The notes: generated by a model not told the origin, from the sequence alone. A stretch of DNA of 64,000 nucleotides from Metabacillus flavus (GCF_018283675.1 NZ_JAGVRK010000001.1:3224001-3288000); one strand, 5' to 3'. Positions 25,815-36,212 are shown, counted from the first letter of the stretch. Numbers and translations: made by a program.

Positions 25815-27774
25815 ACACATGCTCATTAAACCATGCAGTGATAGCATTCAGCCTCTCCACCCTAAGCAATGGATGGCCACTTCGGGATAGCTCGTGATTT
25901 TGATCGGGAAAACGAATGAACTTGACGTTTTTTCCTTTTCTCTCTAGAACTATATAAAGCTGCTCTGCCTGCTCAATCGGACATCTATAGTCCTTTTCGC
26001 TGTGAAGGATGAGGAGCGGTGTGTCGATTTCATCGGCGTATTTCAGCGGAGAGTGGTCCCAAAGCTTCATAGCATCCTCCGGCATGGTTCCGCCTACTTC
26101 CCATTCTGTGAAGAACGTGCCGATATCGCTCACTCCGTAAAAGCTGAGCCAGTTGCTTATGGATCGCTGGGTCACTGCTGCTTTAAAGCGGTTTGTATGA
26201 CCAACAATCCAGTTTGTCATAAATCCGCCGTAGCTTCCGCCTGTTACACCAAGTCTTTCCCGGTCAATAAACGAAAAATCCTCAAGTGCCGCATCGACAG
26301 CACTCATTAAATCTTTGTAATCACTGCCTCCGTAATCGCCTCGATTTAAATTCACAAAATCCTGGCCATATCCATGACTTCCGCGCGGGTTTACGTAAAG
26401 AATGGCATAGCCTTGTGAAGCAAGCACCTGGAATTCGTGAAAATAGGTGTTAGCATACATCATATGAGGGCCTCCATGAATCTGGAGGATCATCGGGTAT
26501 TTTTTCCCCTCTTCCATTACAGCAGGCTTCATGAGCCATCCATGAATGCTCCATCCATCTTCCGCTTCTGTTTCTAACGGCTGCGGAGCAGAAATAGAGG
26601 CACCCTCCAGCCATGGTTTATTCAGCCGGGTAAGCTGAACCATTTCCCCGGTTTGAAAGTCCGCTTCAAACAGCTCTGAAGGCGAAATGGGAGTACTGAT
26701 TGAAAGCACTCCCCAGTGCTCTGATGGGTGCATGACAAACCCGTTTACATGCTCTGTTTCCATTCGGACTGGATACATTAGTCCTTCTATTGAACCGTAG
26801 TAGACTCCTGTACTGCCCCGATCCGTAACAACCATATAAAATCCTTTAGAATCTGCCGTCCATTGAATAGCTGGAGAAACCGCACCATATAACGAGTCAC
26901 TTACAGCAGCATCGCCTGCATACATATCCCATTCACCGGTCAGACATTGCAGCATTTCATTTTCAGTATCGTAGAGCCAAAGCTTTTGAAGGGTAGCACT
27001 TTTATATCCTTTCTCATGTCCGAAAAACGCCAGGCAGCGGCCATCAGGTGAAAATTGAGGTTTGGAGAAAATGCCTCTTCCTGCTGTTATGTTTTTGTCC
27101 GTTCCTGTCTTTACATTTTTTATATGTACATCCGAAACAAGTCCTTTCCCGGGAATTTCGGGAGGAGTATGGATGTACGCAAGCTGGTCGTCTGACACTG
27201 AAGGACTTTCAGCGTCTCCTTCACAGCTTACCCATTCTCTTGTTTCACCTGTTTTAACATTGAGGTGATAAAGCCTGCTTTTTCTGTCCCGGATGAACCC
27301 GTCACGATCAGATTTGTAGCGGATTTGGGTCACTTCAAGAGGCGCAGGCTGCTCTGCTTTCCTCTTTGGATGTTCATACGAATCGTCTTCCTGAAAATAA
27401 GTTAGGAAAAGAAGCTGCTCATCATCTATCCATAGCGGATTTGATGCACCGTGACTGGAAAAGGTAAGCTGTCTCCCTTCCCCGCCACTTGCTTTCATCA
27501 GGTAAAGCTGGGAAACACCCGAACGGTCTGATACAAAAACAAGTTTTCCGCCTGGTGACCAGCGCGGAGAATGGTTTTTATTTTCGCCAAATGTCCACTG
27601 CTCCTCTGCTTGGCTGTGCCTATTGATTACATGCAGGTGGGATTGATACGAATGCGTTTTTTCAATGATAGAGGATACTGTAAAAACGGTCCGGCTGCCG
27701 TCCGGCGAAATACGCGGATCAGCAGGAGTCTTTATTTTGTACAAATCCTCTGATGTTATTTTTCGATGGGTCAT
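25813..27774 (-). CDS. yuxL: S9 family prolyl-oligopeptidase-like peptidase (YuxL)
   Basis: 653 residues. The N-terminal two thirds form a beta-propeller with repeated PxxSPDG/WSPGG blades (ISPDGSRTVF, RWSPGGKLVF, QFSPDGRCLAF). The C-terminal alpha/beta-hydrolase domain has the nucleophile serine in GGSYGGFM, the aspartate in HSEKDYRCP and the histidine in PDQNHELSR. A cytoplasmic acylaminoacyl- or dipeptidyl-type peptidase is expected; no signal peptide. ATG 27774 is used because AAGGAGG lies ten bases upstream; the GTG three codons before abuts that site. Confidence 0.93.
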   Translation of the reverse strand: MTHRKITSEDLYKIKTPADPRISPDGSRTVFTVSSIIEKTHSYQSHLHVINRHSQAEEQWTFGENKNHSPRWSPGGKLVFVSDRSGVSQLYLMKASGGEGRQLTFSSHGASNPLWIDDEQLLFLTYFQEDDSYEHPKRKAEQPAPLEVTQIRYKSDRDGFIRDRKSRLYHLNVKTGETREWVSCEGDAESPSVSDDQLAYIHTPPEIPGKGLVSDVHIKNVKTGTDKNITAGRGIFSKPQFSPDGRCLAFFGHEKGYKSATLQKLWLYDTENEMLQCLTGEWDMYAGDAAVSDSLYGAVSPAIQWTADSKGFYMVVTDRGSTGVYYGSIEGLMYPVRMETEHVNGFVMHPSEHWGVLSISTPISPSELFEADFQTGEMVQLTRLNKPWLEGASISAPQPLETEAEDGWSIHGWLMKPAVMEEGKKYPMILQIHGGPHMMYANTYFHEFQVLASQGYAILYVNPRGSHGYGQDFVNLNRGDYGGSDYKDLMSAVDAALEDFSFIDRERLGVTGGSYGGFMTNWIVGHTNRFKAAVTQRSISNWLSFYGVSDIGTFFTEWEVGGTMPEDAMKLWDHSPLKYADEIDTPLLILHSEKDYRCPIEQAEQLYIVLERKGKNVKFIRFPDQNHELSRSGHPLLRVERLNAITAWFNEHV

Positions 27775-27851
27775 AATGTGCACTCCTCCTTATTGCCATT
27801 ATACTTACTTCGGCTATCGAAAGGATTTCCCTTTAATTTTATGGCATCGCT

Positions 27852-27884
27852 AAAAAGACACGCGTGCTTTTGGCGTGTCTTTTT
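27852..27884 (-). terminator. Terminator of the hom-thrC-thrB operon
   Basis: 12-bp perfect stem (27852-27863 with 27873-27884) with A/T runs in its outer part, just after the thrB stop codon. Confidence 0.92.
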
Positions 27885-27885
27885 A

Positions 27886-28815
27886 TCATAAACTTCCCGA
27901 ATGGTTATAGCTTGAAAAGTGTTCGACCGTACTGCCCTCCGAAGGGACAAATAAGAGATCTACATGACAGGCAGCAAATTGCTTGCGAAGCAGTTCAGCA
28001 ATCCTTGGTCCGTCTCCCGGCTTGGCAAAACAGATTACAGCAGGTCCTGCTCCGCTTAGCGCGGTGCCATAGGCTCCCGCTTCTTTGGCAGCATCTGCGA
28101 CGAGTTCTAATTCAGGTGTCAGAGTTCCTCTGTATGGCTGGTGAAGCAAATCCTTCTCCATCATCTTTCCTGCCAGCTTCCAGTTGCCTGTCATGAAAGC
28201 AGCAACGAGCATATTTCCAACAGCTCCCGCTTCAACTGCTGTTTTAAATGGCAGGGAGGCTGGCAGTACGTCTCTTGCATCCTTCGTAAAAACCTTGTAC
28301 GAAGGAATGACGACAACCGGATCCATTTGAAAATCAGACAGGTGAACGATGCTGGTTTCATCTTTTTGGTGGAGGCCGATCACCATTCCGCCATACACAG
28401 ATGCCCCTGCATTGTCCGGATGTTCTTCCTCAAGACTCGCAAGCCTCGCCTTCTCTTCCAAAGTGAGAGCGAGCCCGCATAAGGCATCTGCAAGCTCAAC
28501 ACCTGCAACAATTGCAGCAGCACTGCTTCCAAGTCCTCTTGCTACAGGAATATCACTCCATACCTTAACATGGCAGGAAGGCAGGCTTCCTCCATACTCA
28601 GCAGCGGTCCGTTCCGCTACCTGATAGATCAGATTTTCCTTTCCCTCAGGCAAACCTGATGTTTCAGGACTCTCCGCTTCAAAGAACCATGAGTCAGATA
28701 AAGCTACTGTCAGAATCAGATACCTGCTGAGAGCAAGGCCGATTGAGTCAAAGCCCGGCCCGAGGTTTGCGGTACTGCCGGGTACTTTAATTTTCAGCAT
28801 CTCTCCTTCTTTCAT
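27886..28815 (-). CDS. thrB: Homoserine kinase
   Basis: 309 residues, GHMP kinase family. Phosphorylates homoserine, the step before threonine synthase. Typical motifs: [12 protein letters not shown] near the N-terminus, the ATP-binding [12 protein letters not shown] (about residues 90-101), and a C-terminal [14 protein letters not shown] 28815 has AAAGGAG upstream and overlaps the thrC stop by 4 bp (ATGA), so the two are translationally coupled. Last gene of the hom-thrC-thrB operon. Confidence 0.97.
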   Translation of the reverse strand: MKEGEMLKIKVPGSTANLGPGFDSIGLALSRYLILTVALSDSWFFEAESPETSGLPEGKENLIYQVAERTAAEYGGSLPSCHVKVWSDIPVARGLGSSAAAIVAGVELADALCGLALTLEEKARLASLEEEHPDNAGASVYGGMVIGLHQKDETSIVHLSDFQMDPVVVIPSYKVFTKDARDVLPASLPFKTAVEAGAVGNMLVAAFMTGNWKLAGKMMEKDLLHQPYRGTLTPELELVADAAKEAGAYGTALSGAGPAVICFAKPGDGPRIAELLRKQFAACHVDLLFVPSEGSTVEHFSSYNHSGSL

Positions 28816-29873
28816 ACCGGCTGTACTCCTTTAAGACGCTCCAAAATACTGTCTTCTTCATTCGGGAGAAGAATTGGTTTGATTTCATTATAATCAATAG
28901 CTGTATTCGGATCCTTCAGGCCATTTCCTGTCAGAACGGAAACAATCCGGATTCCTTTTGGAAGCTCTCCGCTCTTCAGCTGTTTAATGACCCCTGCAAT
29001 AGATGCGCAGGAGGCAGGCTCTGCAAAAATACCCTCTTTTCTTGCGATAAGCCTGTATGCCTCCAGTATTTCATCGTCCGTTACCTCATCAATTTTTCCC
29101 CCTGACTGGTCTGCCGCTGCAACGGCAAGCTCCCAGCTGGCAGGGTTGCCGATTCGGATAGCCGTTGCAATCGTTTCCGGCTGATTGATGACCTGATTAC
29201 GAACAATAGCTGCCGCACCTTCCGCCTCAAATCCTCTCATTTGGGGCAATCCGGTTTGCTTTTTCTCGTGATATTCCGTAAATCCCTTCCAGTAAGCAGA
29301 AATATTGCCTGCGTTTCCGACAGGAATGGATAGGATATCCGGTGCGCTTCCTAATGCATCACAGACTTCGAAGGCCGCTGTCTTTTGTCCTTCAAGCCTG
29401 TATGGATTCACAGAATTCACCAATGTAATCGGAAGCTTTGCGCATACACTTCGGACAATCTTTAGAGCATCATCAAAATTCCCGGGAATGGAGTAAATCT
29501 CTGCTCCGTACATCACCGCCTGCGCAAGCTTTCCAAAAGCAATTTTCCCTTCAGGAATGACGACAATGCTTTTCATCCCCGCTCTTGCCGCATAGGCTGC
29601 GGCTGCCGCGGAAGTGTTTCCCGTGGAAGCGCACATGACGGTATTGCTTCCCTCTTCTTTCGCTTTGGCAACGGCCATGACCATACCGCGGTCTTTAAAG
29701 GACCCTGTCGGATTCGTTCCCTCTGTTTTCACATACCAGTCAACTCCGTACTGTTCGGACAGGTTAGACAGGCGAATCAGGGGCGTATTGCCTTCATTTA
29801 AGGTCAGGTCAGGTGTCCGCTCATTAACCGGCAGATAATCCTTGTATGCCTTTAACAGTCCGTCCCAGCTCAT
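28812..29873 (-). CDS. thrC: Threonine synthase
   Basis: 353 residues. PLP enzyme turning O-phosphohomoserine into threonine. The PLP lysine is K60 in PTGSFKDRG; the phosphate-binding glycine loop is [14 protein letters not shown]. Bacillus-type short form without the N-terminal extension of the E. coli enzyme. Overlaps hom and thrB by 4 bp at each end (ATGA). Confidence 0.97.
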   Translation of the reverse strand: MSWDGLLKAYKDYLPVNERTPDLTLNEGNTPLIRLSNLSEQYGVDWYVKTEGTNPTGSFKDRGMVMAVAKAKEEGSNTVMCASTGNTSAAAAAYAARAGMKSIVVIPEGKIAFGKLAQAVMYGAEIYSIPGNFDDALKIVRSVCAKLPITLVNSVNPYRLEGQKTAAFEVCDALGSAPDILSIPVGNAGNISAYWKGFTEYHEKKQTGLPQMRGFEAEGAAAIVRNQVINQPETIATAIRIGNPASWELAVAAADQSGGKIDEVTDDEILEAYRLIARKEGIFAEPASCASIAGVIKQLKSGELPKGIRIVSVLTGNGLKDPNTAIDYNEIKPILLPNEEDSILERLKGVQPV

Positions 29874-31168
29874 ACTCCGCCATTCCCTTCGACCCGATAT
29901 GTGCTTTTGACCTGAGAAACCACTTCAAGTTCATCCAGCTGGATCTGAATTTCTGAGAAATCTTTTTGGGAGGCATGGTGCGTCACAATGACGATTTCTG
30001 CAAGCTCACTGTTTTTCAGCGGCAGCTGAAGGATTTTTTCAAAGCTTACTCCCCTCTCTGAAAACAAACCGGTAATTTTCGCTAATGCCCCCACTTGATC
30101 CTTCACATGGATTCTTAGAAAATGCTGAGCGAAAATTTCTTCCTCCTTCTTCATTTGTTTTTCATACTGTGGAGAAACAGCGCTTCTTCCGTTCACTCCC
30201 AGTCTCATATTCTTCATAACTCCTACTAAATCAGAAACGACGGCTGTAGCTGTAGGCAGACTGCCTGCACCGGGGCCGTAGAACATCGTTTCCCCTACCG
30301 CTTCTCCATATACGTATACAGCGTTGTATTCATCGTTTACAGCTGCCAGCGGATGATGATCCGGCAGAAGGGTCGGCTCAACACTCACTTCAATTTTATT
30401 GTTATGCCTGTGGGCAATACCGATTAGCTTCATTGTATATCCGAGCCGTTTGCTGTAATTGATATCATCATCTGAAATCGCAGAAATCCCTCTTACCTGG
30501 ACATCCTTTAAATCTACATTCATGGAGAATCCAAGACGTGCGAGAATCGCCATTTTCCTGGCCGCATCAAGACCTTCCACATCTGCTGTCGGATCAGACT
30601 CTGCATAGCCTAATTCCTGAGCTTCTTTTAATACATCTGAATATGGACTTCCATACTTGCTCATTTTTGTTAAGATGAAATTGGTTGTACCGTTCACAAT
30701 TCCCATCATTTTTGTAATCCGGTCTGAAGCAAGTCCGTCCACAAGACTTCTCAGGATTGGAATTCCGCCTGCTACACTCGCTTCATAAAATAAGTCACAG
30801 CCATTTTTGGTAGCTGCTGCAAGCAGTTCGGAACCATAAAGAGCCATTAAATCTTTATTAGCCGTAACGACCTGTTTCTTCTCATTCAAAGCAGCCAGCA
30901 AATACTCTTTTGTCTGCTCAATTCCGCCCATTACTTCAATTAAAACGTCTACATCTTTATCTAAGATTACTTCATTTGGATCCGTTGTCAGTAAAGAGGG
31001 ATCTACATCCACCATCCGCTGCTTATCTTTTTCGCGAACGAGTACTTTTTTCACTTCCACCGGACAGCCAACCAGATGCTGTAACTTGTCCTGATGCTCA
31101 CGAATGATTTTGACTACCCCGCTTCCTACCGTACCTAATCCGAGCAGTCCTACTTGAATAGCTTTCAT
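29870..31168 (-). CDS. hom: Homoserine dehydrogenase
   Basis: 432 residues. Reduces aspartate semialdehyde to homoserine, the shared precursor of threonine and methionine. N-terminal Rossmann motif ([13 protein letters not shown]), substrate region ([14 protein letters not shown]) and a C-terminal ACT domain (about 350-430, starting [16 protein letters not shown]) for threonine feedback. ATG 31168 has GAGGGGAG nine bases upstream. It opens the operon. A promoter with perfect 17-bp spacing precedes it at 31256-31284. Confidence 0.97.
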   Translation of the reverse strand: MKAIQVGLLGLGTVGSGVVKIIREHQDKLQHLVGCPVEVKKVLVREKDKQRMVDVDPSLLTTDPNEVILDKDVDVLIEVMGGIEQTKEYLLAALNEKKQVVTANKDLMALYGSELLAAATKNGCDLFYEASVAGGIPILRSLVDGLASDRITKMMGIVNGTTNFILTKMSKYGSPYSDVLKEAQELGYAESDPTADVEGLDAARKMAILARLGFSMNVDLKDVQVRGISAISDDDINYSKRLGYTMKLIGIAHRHNNKIEVSVEPTLLPDHHPLAAVNDEYNAVYVYGEAVGETMFYGPGAGSLPTATAVVSDLVGVMKNMRLGVNGRSAVSPQYEKQMKKEEEIFAQHFLRIHVKDQVGALAKITGLFSERGVSFEKILQLPLKNSELAEIVIVTHHASQKDFSEIQIQLDELEVVSQVKSTYRVEGNGGV

Positions 31169-31255
31169 CTGAATGGTCTCCCCTCTCTCAAAACACAAAT
31201 GTCCTCTTAAGAAAGACACTTGTATTTATGTAATAGACATTTTATGCATAGTTGC

Positions 31256-31284
31256 ATTATAAATCCCGTCATATTATTTTACAA
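31256..31284 (-). promoter_or_regulatory. SigA promoter of hom-thrC-thrB
   Basis: On the minus strand: TTGTAA (31284-31279), 17-base spacer, TATAAT (31261-31256), about 90 bp before the hom start. The leader contains a weak AAATGTC/GACATTT dyad. No T-box or other known riboswitch was recognised. Confidence 0.75.
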
Positions 31285-31309
31285 GGCTGAATTTTCTGCT
31301 AACTATAAA

Positions 31310-31323
31310 TGTAAACGCTTTAC
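31310..31323. promoter_or_regulatory. Possible cre (CcpA) box upstream of hom
   Basis: TGTAAACGCTTTAC, a GTAAA/TTTAC dyad, differs from the cre consensus at the position before the end. It lies 26 bp upstream of the hom -35 element, where CcpA would be more likely to activate than repress. Weak evidence. Confidence 0.35.
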
Positions 31324-31357
31324 CTTATGTGGACAGAGGATTTCTTCTTTTTTAAAA

Positions 31358-31386
31358 AACCCCGGCACCTCAATAGGTCCGGGGTT
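31358..31386 (-). terminator. Terminator of yutH
   Basis: AACCCCGG (31358-31365) pairs with CCGGGGTT (31379-31386); the minus strand continues into a run of Ts. Confidence 0.85.
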
Positions 31387-31387
31387 C

Positions 31388-32395
31388 TCATGCAAGCCAA
31401 TGGAGGACAGGAAGCTGGATTTTCTTCGTTCTCATGGAAAGCATCCCTGCGTAAGACGTTAGAAACTGCTCATATTCAGCGGAACGCTGCAATAATTCTT
31501 GAAGCTTCTTTTCGTAATTCGGTTTTTCTGAATCCGGAGCTAAATAATAATCCTCAATGCATTCAAAGTAATGAATAGGAAATAGCAAGCGGCTGTAAAT
31601 AAGCCTCCATGAAAAAGAAGAAAGCGGTGCAGTTCGGTCATAGTCGGCCAGGAAATTGCCTCCTTCGTTTCTTAGCTGGTCTGGATTTTGGAGAAAATCA
31701 TATCTTAAATACTCAGCAATATCACGGCTTGCATGATCAAACACCCAATCTGTCGGCAGCTTAATTGTAAATTCCCTGTTCCACAAATCTGAATGAAACC
31801 GGTTATGGCAGATGGCAGCTGCGTCTGAGAACAGCGGTTCATCATCAAGCTCCGTATCAACAAGGTATTGAATCCCGTTCTCCGCGAGTCCAAGGTAATA
31901 AGGAAAGGACTCAATAAACAACTTTTCAAAATGGTCCAGCGGATGCGCCTGCACCTTTCCTCTCCAAAAGACTTCGAGCTGATCAAGCCTTCGTTCCCAC
32001 AGATCCTTCCATTGACCGATGCGCTTCGTTTTATCTGCCTGGTATGGATAGCTTCTCGATCTCTGGTGAAATTGAGCCAGTTCTCTCCCGGCAGATTGCC
32101 CTCTTGAAACAATACGATCCGGGCATTTTAAAACCGTGTATCGCCTTCCATCCTTCTCTGCAGATAATGTTCCTTTCAGACTCGGCCAGAATACCGCCAC
32201 GTATGGTTCTCTTTTTTCCTGTAAATACTGACTCATATAATAAAGCTCATACAGCTCCTGTTCGTCGATTTGCTGTACGGGAACGATGATTCCGATTGTG
32301 CCATGAACCCGAAAGGCATCATAGCTTCCCGCTTTAAATATTCCAGGTACTTGAAGGCCAAAGTGCTCTTTCAAAAAATCTTTCAGCGAAACCAT
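31388..32395 (-). CDS. yutH: Spore coat-associated kinase-like protein YutH
   Basis: 335 residues, full length. Related to the CotS family, which has an aminoglycoside-phosphotransferase-like fold but usually unclear activity. The catalytic-loop-like segment CHNRFHSDLWN appears around residue 195, and a DH pair (DWVFDHASRD) follows. Expected in the spore coat of endospore formers. The first ATG is accepted though the site (ACGGAG) abuts it; a nearby alternative start is possible. Confidence 0.85.
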   Translation of the reverse strand: MVSLKDFLKEHFGLQVPGIFKAGSYDAFRVHGTIGIIVPVQQIDEQELYELYYMSQYLQEKREPYVAVFWPSLKGTLSAEKDGRRYTVLKCPDRIVSRGQSAGRELAQFHQRSRSYPYQADKTKRIGQWKDLWERRLDQLEVFWRGKVQAHPLDHFEKLFIESFPYYLGLAENGIQYLVDTELDDEPLFSDAAAICHNRFHSDLWNREFTIKLPTDWVFDHASRDIAEYLRYDFLQNPDQLRNEGGNFLADYDRTAPLSSFSWRLIYSRLLFPIHYFECIEDYYLAPDSEKPNYEKKLQELLQRSAEYEQFLTSYAGMLSMRTKKIQLPVLHWLA

Positions 32396-32628
32396 CTCCG
32401 TTTCAGGCAGTCTTATCCTATCCTAATCGAAGAATCGGCTGAATATGCTACTTTTTGGCGCTGAATACTCACACCATTTAATGACGAATGTATAAAATAT
32501 TCATATAAGGCGACCTAGCTGGAAGAAAGTTCTGCTACATGTGCGATGTCCTGCCGCAGCAAAGAACTGACATGCTTCCAGGAGGACTCCTGCTGGACTA
32601 TGGTTGAAAAGACCCTAAACAAGATGGG

Positions 32629-33135
32629 ATGATGCGGATGGAGAAGCGCGACATGGATAATGTTGAAAAAAAGGCCAGACAAAAGATGGCGGAGCGCGGG
32701 GTTCAGATAACCGATATTGCAGAGCTCGTCTACTATTTGCAAAAAAAATATCATCCGAATTTGCAAATGGATGATTGTACAGCCAACGTAGAAAGAGTTC
32801 TGGCGAAAAGAGAAGTCCAAAATGCCATTCTGACTGGAATTCAGCTTGATGAACTGGCGGAAAAAAAGATGCTTGAGGAGCCGCTGCAGGGTATTATTGA
32901 AAGCGATGAAGGCTTATATGGGGTGGACGAGATTATGGCCTTTTCCATCGTCAATATATATGGATCCATTGGTTTTACCAATTATGGATACATTGATAAG
33001 GAAAAACCGGGCATCCTTGGATTTTTAAATGATAAATCCACCGGCATGTGCCACACGTTTCTTGATGATATCGTCGGAGCAATTGCAGCTGCAGCATCGA
33101 GCAGGCTTGCTCACCGTGCAGCGAATACTGAATGA
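32629..33135 (+). CDS. yutG: Phosphatidylglycerophosphatase A-like protein (YutG)
   Basis: 168 residues. PgpA-family domain with the conserved DEIMAFSIVNIYGSIGFTNYG and a C-terminal HTFLDDIVGAIAAAA. PgpA enzymes dephosphorylate phosphatidylglycerophosphate in lipid synthesis; this Bacillus form is soluble and its activity less certain. Several ATGs lie near the start (32629, 32638, 32653), so the exact start is unsure. Convergent with yutF. Confidence 0.85.
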   Translation: MMRMEKRDMDNVEKKARQKMAERGVQITDIAELVYYLQKKYHPNLQMDDCTANVERVLAKREVQNAILTGIQLDELAEKKMLEEPLQGIIESDEGLYGVDEIMAFSIVNIYGSIGFTNYGYIDKEKPGILGFLNDKSTGMCHTFLDDIVGAIAAAASSRLAHRAANTE

Positions 33136-33141
33136 GGTATA

Positions 33142-33176
33142 GAAACAGCCGGGAGACATCTCCCGGCTGTTTCTTA
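33142..33176. terminator. Bidirectional terminator between yutG and yutF
   Basis: 14-bp perfect stem (33142-33155 with 33160-33173), 4-base loop, A/T-rich ends. Confidence 0.9.
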
Positions 33177-33944
33177 TATGTTTTTGAACCATTCTTCGAG
33201 TGAATGAACGGCATAAGTTGGCTGAACATCCACTTCTTCAAGATGCTCTTTAAGCGTGACGCCGGTATGGACAATAAGAGTGTCCATTCCAGTCCTGATG
33301 CCAGCCAGAATGTCTGTTGCATAATTATCCCCAACCATGAGCGTATCCTCTTTTGGAACTCCAAGTACCTCAAGTGCCTGCTCCATAATAATGGGCTCAG
33401 GCTTGCCGATAAAGACAGGCTGTACTTGAGTAGAAACAGTGATAACAGAAGTCAGAGAACCATTTCCCGGAAGGAGCCCGCGCTCTGTTGGAATGGCAAT
33501 ATCACCGTTCGTTGAAATAAACTGTGCACCGTTTCTGACAGCAAGGCATGCGGCTGCAAGCTTTTCATATGTAATTTCCCGGTCTATTCCGACTACCACG
33601 AAATCAGCCCGTTCATCCCCTGAGGAAAAACCCTTTTCTTCCAGAGCCTGTCTGATTCCCTCTTCTCCAATTACATACACGGTTCCGCCAGGTTTTTGTT
33701 CATGCATATAATTGGCAGTGGCTTGAGATGTGGTAAAGACCTGCTCCGGAGCCGCAGGAATATCGAAGGCATTCAGCTTTTCGGCTACTTTTTCAGGAGT
33801 GGCCGAAGAATTGTTTGTTACAAATAGATAGGGAATACCCTTTTCGTTCAGCAGTTTAACAAACTGTCCTGCTTCCTCGATCTTTTCCGTACCCTTATAC
33901 ATCGTGCCATCTAAGTCAATTAAATAGCCTTTATATGATTTCAT
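33174..33944 (-). CDS. yutF: HAD-superfamily hydrolase, NagD-like (YutF)
   Basis: 256 residues. HAD motif I (YLIDLDGTMYKG), motif II (FVTNNSS), the lysine of motif III region and motif IV (MVGDNYATDILAG), with the C2-type cap between II and III. Likely a phosphatase of sugar phosphates or nucleotides; substrate not clear from sequence. ATG 33944 has AGGAG nine bases upstream, preferred over a GTG three codons earlier. Confidence 0.93.
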   Translation of the reverse strand: MKSYKGYLIDLDGTMYKGTEKIEEAGQFVKLLNEKGIPYLFVTNNSSATPEKVAEKLNAFDIPAAPEQVFTTSQATANYMHEQKPGGTVYVIGEEGIRQALEEKGFSSGDERADFVVVGIDREITYEKLAAACLAVRNGAQFISTNGDIAIPTERGLLPGNGSLTSVITVSTQVQPVFIGKPEPIIMEQALEVLGVPKEDTLMVGDNYATDILAGIRTGMDTLIVHTGVTLKEHLEEVDVQPTYAVHSLEEWFKNI

Positions 33945-33965
33945 GCTGTTCACTCCTGCTGGAAC

Positions 33966-34403
33966 TTAATTTTTGAATGCCGATACCGGACCAAGCTCAT
34001 TCATGAGATACGTGCGGACCTTTTGAGGAAAAGCCGTCAGTATATCCAAATGTGTGCTCAGCAGATTTTCAAGCTGCTTTGTTTCTGCAGTAATATACTC
34101 TTGGATCAAAGGCTTTCTGAAAAAAACCAGTTCCTTCAAACCAGCCTCATCATCCTTTGCAATTACTTTTTCATCCAGCAATATATCAATGATATCCTCA
34201 TAACTTCCAGGATCCCTCATGATAAATCCATCAATCAGGGCATTGCCGGTGTCAAGAATGCATTCGATCGTCAAATGCCCCAGCCTTTGCAGAGCCAGCT
34301 TTTCCATTTTCGTTTCAAAAGAATCGGTTTCTGAAAAAAAGCTGAGAAGGTCTTCCATCAGCTTCAGCGTTTCCTCAATTTTTTCCCTGTCTACAAAATA
34401 CAT
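33966..34403 (-). CDS. yutE: DUF86 / HepT-like HEPN protein (YutE)
   Basis: 145 residues, all-helical, of the DUF86 (HepT) family. The family's RxxxxH RNase motif appears altered: no clear R-x4-6-H is seen near the C-terminus. HepT proteins are usually toxins paired with MNT nucleotidyltransferase antitoxins, but no MNT gene is adjacent. It is a long-standing backbone gene in Bacillus, so a housekeeping role is more likely here. It lies 22 bp upstream of yutF on the same strand. Confidence 0.85.
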   Translation of the reverse strand: MYFVDREKIEETLKLMEDLLSFFSETDSFETKMEKLALQRLGHLTIECILDTGNALIDGFIMRDPGSYEDIIDILLDEKVIAKDDEAGLKELVFFRKPLIQEYITAETKQLENLLSTHLDILTAFPQKVRTYLMNELGPVSAFKN

Positions 34404-34418
34404 GCAGTCATCCCCTTT

Positions 34419-35726
34419 TTAGAAGGCTACCCGTTCTTTTTGAAGCAATCCAGGCTTGGCATAAAAATAGCCCTGTGCCAAGTCTACCCTATTTCTGGTC
34501 AGTACATCAGCCTCTTCTTTCTTTTCGATGCCCTCAGCCACTACAAGCGATCCTGTTTCTCTTGCGATAAGAAGAAGTCCTTTAAGCATCGATTCCTTTA
34601 CCCGGTTCGTATCAATATTTTCAATAACCGACCGGTCAATCTTGATGATATCCGGCAGTACTTCGCTGATTGTATGCAGACTGGCATAGCCCGCTCCTGT
34701 ATCATCAACAGCAATGCGGATTCCAATATTCCTCAAGTCGCTGATATTATCCTTAAAGAAAGCCATTCCCTCAATGGAATCCCGCTCTGTAATTTCCAGA
34801 ATTATATTCTGCGGATTTACAGCAGGATGACGTTCGAATGCTTTTTTTACAGAAGCAACAAACCGCTTGTTCCCCAAAGTAAGGGGGGTGAAATTGATGT
34901 AGATATCCTCTTGTGTACGCGTTTCTTCAACGAGAAGCATGGCTTTTTCCAAAATCAGCATTTCGAGATCATAGACCATATTGGTTTGCCTTGCGACTGA
35001 AAATAATTGGAGCGGATTTTCAAGAGGTGTGCCTTCAGGGCCTCTCGTTAAGATTTCCCAAGCGTGTACCCTGTTCGTATCCAGTTCAATAATCGGCTGG
35101 GCAAGGAGCCTGATTTTCTGCTTTTGGACAATGTCTCTCATGTTGAGCATCATATCGATATATTTGGAATGGATCCGTTTTTCAGCCATATCAGCGGCCT
35201 GCTGCTGGGTTCTTAAGATCGCCTCGTGGGTGGATCCTTTTGTTCTGTCAACGAACATATAACCGGATTCACTTGTAAAATGAATATAAGGATATTCTTG
35301 AGAAAGCCACTTTTGAATCATAGATACAAAATATCCGATGAATTGTTCGATATAGGGGACGCTTTGCTTATTTTCATCAATTTTCAAAAAAACGGTCAAG
35401 CCTTTATTATAATAATCGTGCACCACAAGTATATCATTCTGAAACTCAGACGTCTCCAGTATGAATTTAGTCTGCTTTTTAAACCTCAGACAGAACTCCT
35501 TCTCCTGAGAAGAGTCCAGCTGTGAAATAAATTCTTTTATGTTCGTAAAATTTATGACAATTCCCGCTACTTTTTTTCCGTCGATGACAGCATCATAAAC
35601 CCCTTCGAGCAGCGGATTCCGCAAGATGAATTGCGGAGGGAAATATTTTAAATAGGTATATGGGAGTAAAACTTTACTCCATTTGGTAATCCGCTTAGCG
35701 TTTGTAGTACAAAAATCACGGAACAT
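34419..35726 (-). CDS. EAL-domain protein, probable c-di-GMP phosphodiesterase
   Basis: 435 residues. The N-terminal half (1-180) has no clear motif and may be a degenerate GGDEF or sensory domain. The C-terminal EAL domain (about 200-430) has the signature as EIL (AWEILTRG). Other key positions are present: Asn in INFTPL, Glu in LEITERDS, the Asp pair in VDDTGAGYASL, Lys in IIKIDRS, Glu in VAEGIE, and QGYFYAKP. Catalysis is therefore plausible, though the DDFGTG loop reads DDTGAG. No membrane segment. It lies 15 bp upstream of yutE on the same strand. Confidence 0.85.
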   Translation of the reverse strand: MFRDFCTTNAKRITKWSKVLLPYTYLKYFPPQFILRNPLLEGVYDAVIDGKKVAGIVINFTNIKEFISQLDSSQEKEFCLRFKKQTKFILETSEFQNDILVVHDYYNKGLTVFLKIDENKQSVPYIEQFIGYFVSMIQKWLSQEYPYIHFTSESGYMFVDRTKGSTHEAILRTQQQAADMAEKRIHSKYIDMMLNMRDIVQKQKIRLLAQPIIELDTNRVHAWEILTRGPEGTPLENPLQLFSVARQTNMVYDLEMLILEKAMLLVEETRTQEDIYINFTPLTLGNKRFVASVKKAFERHPAVNPQNIILEITERDSIEGMAFFKDNISDLRNIGIRIAVDDTGAGYASLHTISEVLPDIIKIDRSVIENIDTNRVKESMLKGLLLIARETGSLVVAEGIEKKEEADVLTRNRVDLAQGYFYAKPGLLQKERVAF

Positions 35727-35881
35727 GTTCTCAGCCCTTCTGGTTACGCACCAATATGTAAGACTATTTTACCACAAGTGAACAAAAATCGGATTTTTCA
35801 CGTGAAATTTTCTGTTTTAAGAAGAAGGAAGATTCTGAATTTGGTATACTTTTATAAATAAACAGGTTAAGGAGGGGAAAA

Positions 35882-36145
35882 ATGGAGCGATTTTTTTTAT
35901 ATGATGAGGTAGATTCAACAAAAACAAGGTTTGTCAGTTTCACTGGCGAGCATCAGCGCTTTGATTTAGCCTTGCTGCATACGAACCGGTACTATGGCAA
36001 AATGATTGTGCTCAACCTCCAAAGCAGCCGGTTTGCGATTGTTGGTACAGATGACTTAGATGAACCCGGCTATATTGAGCAGGCATTCGAGCTTTCAGAG
36101 GAGGAGGCAGCAGAACTTAGAGAGTTTCTGTACGAAACCGTTTAA
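35882..36145 (+). CDS. DUF3055 family protein
   Basis: 87 residues, small acidic protein with strands (RFFLYDEV, KTRFVSFTG, KMIVLNLQS, RFAIVGTDDL) and an acidic C-terminal helix. Recognised as the DUF3055 type found across Bacillaceae; function unknown. ATG follows AAGGAGGGGAAAA. A minus-35/minus-10-like TATACT precedes it. Confidence 0.78.
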   Translation: MERFFLYDEVDSTKTRFVSFTGEHQRFDLALLHTNRYYGKMIVLNLQSSRFAIVGTDDLDEPGYIEQAFELSEEEAAELREFLYETV

Positions 36146-36212
36146 GAGCTGGGATAAGGCGAGCCTGATTCGATAAAACTACACCTAAACAGAAATTGGC
36201 AGGTGAAGAGCA

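Noticed and set aside
33966..34403. HepT/MNT toxin-antitoxin pair
   Set aside because: The HEPN protein has no adjacent MNT gene and is a conserved backbone gene (yutE), so a toxin role is not supported.
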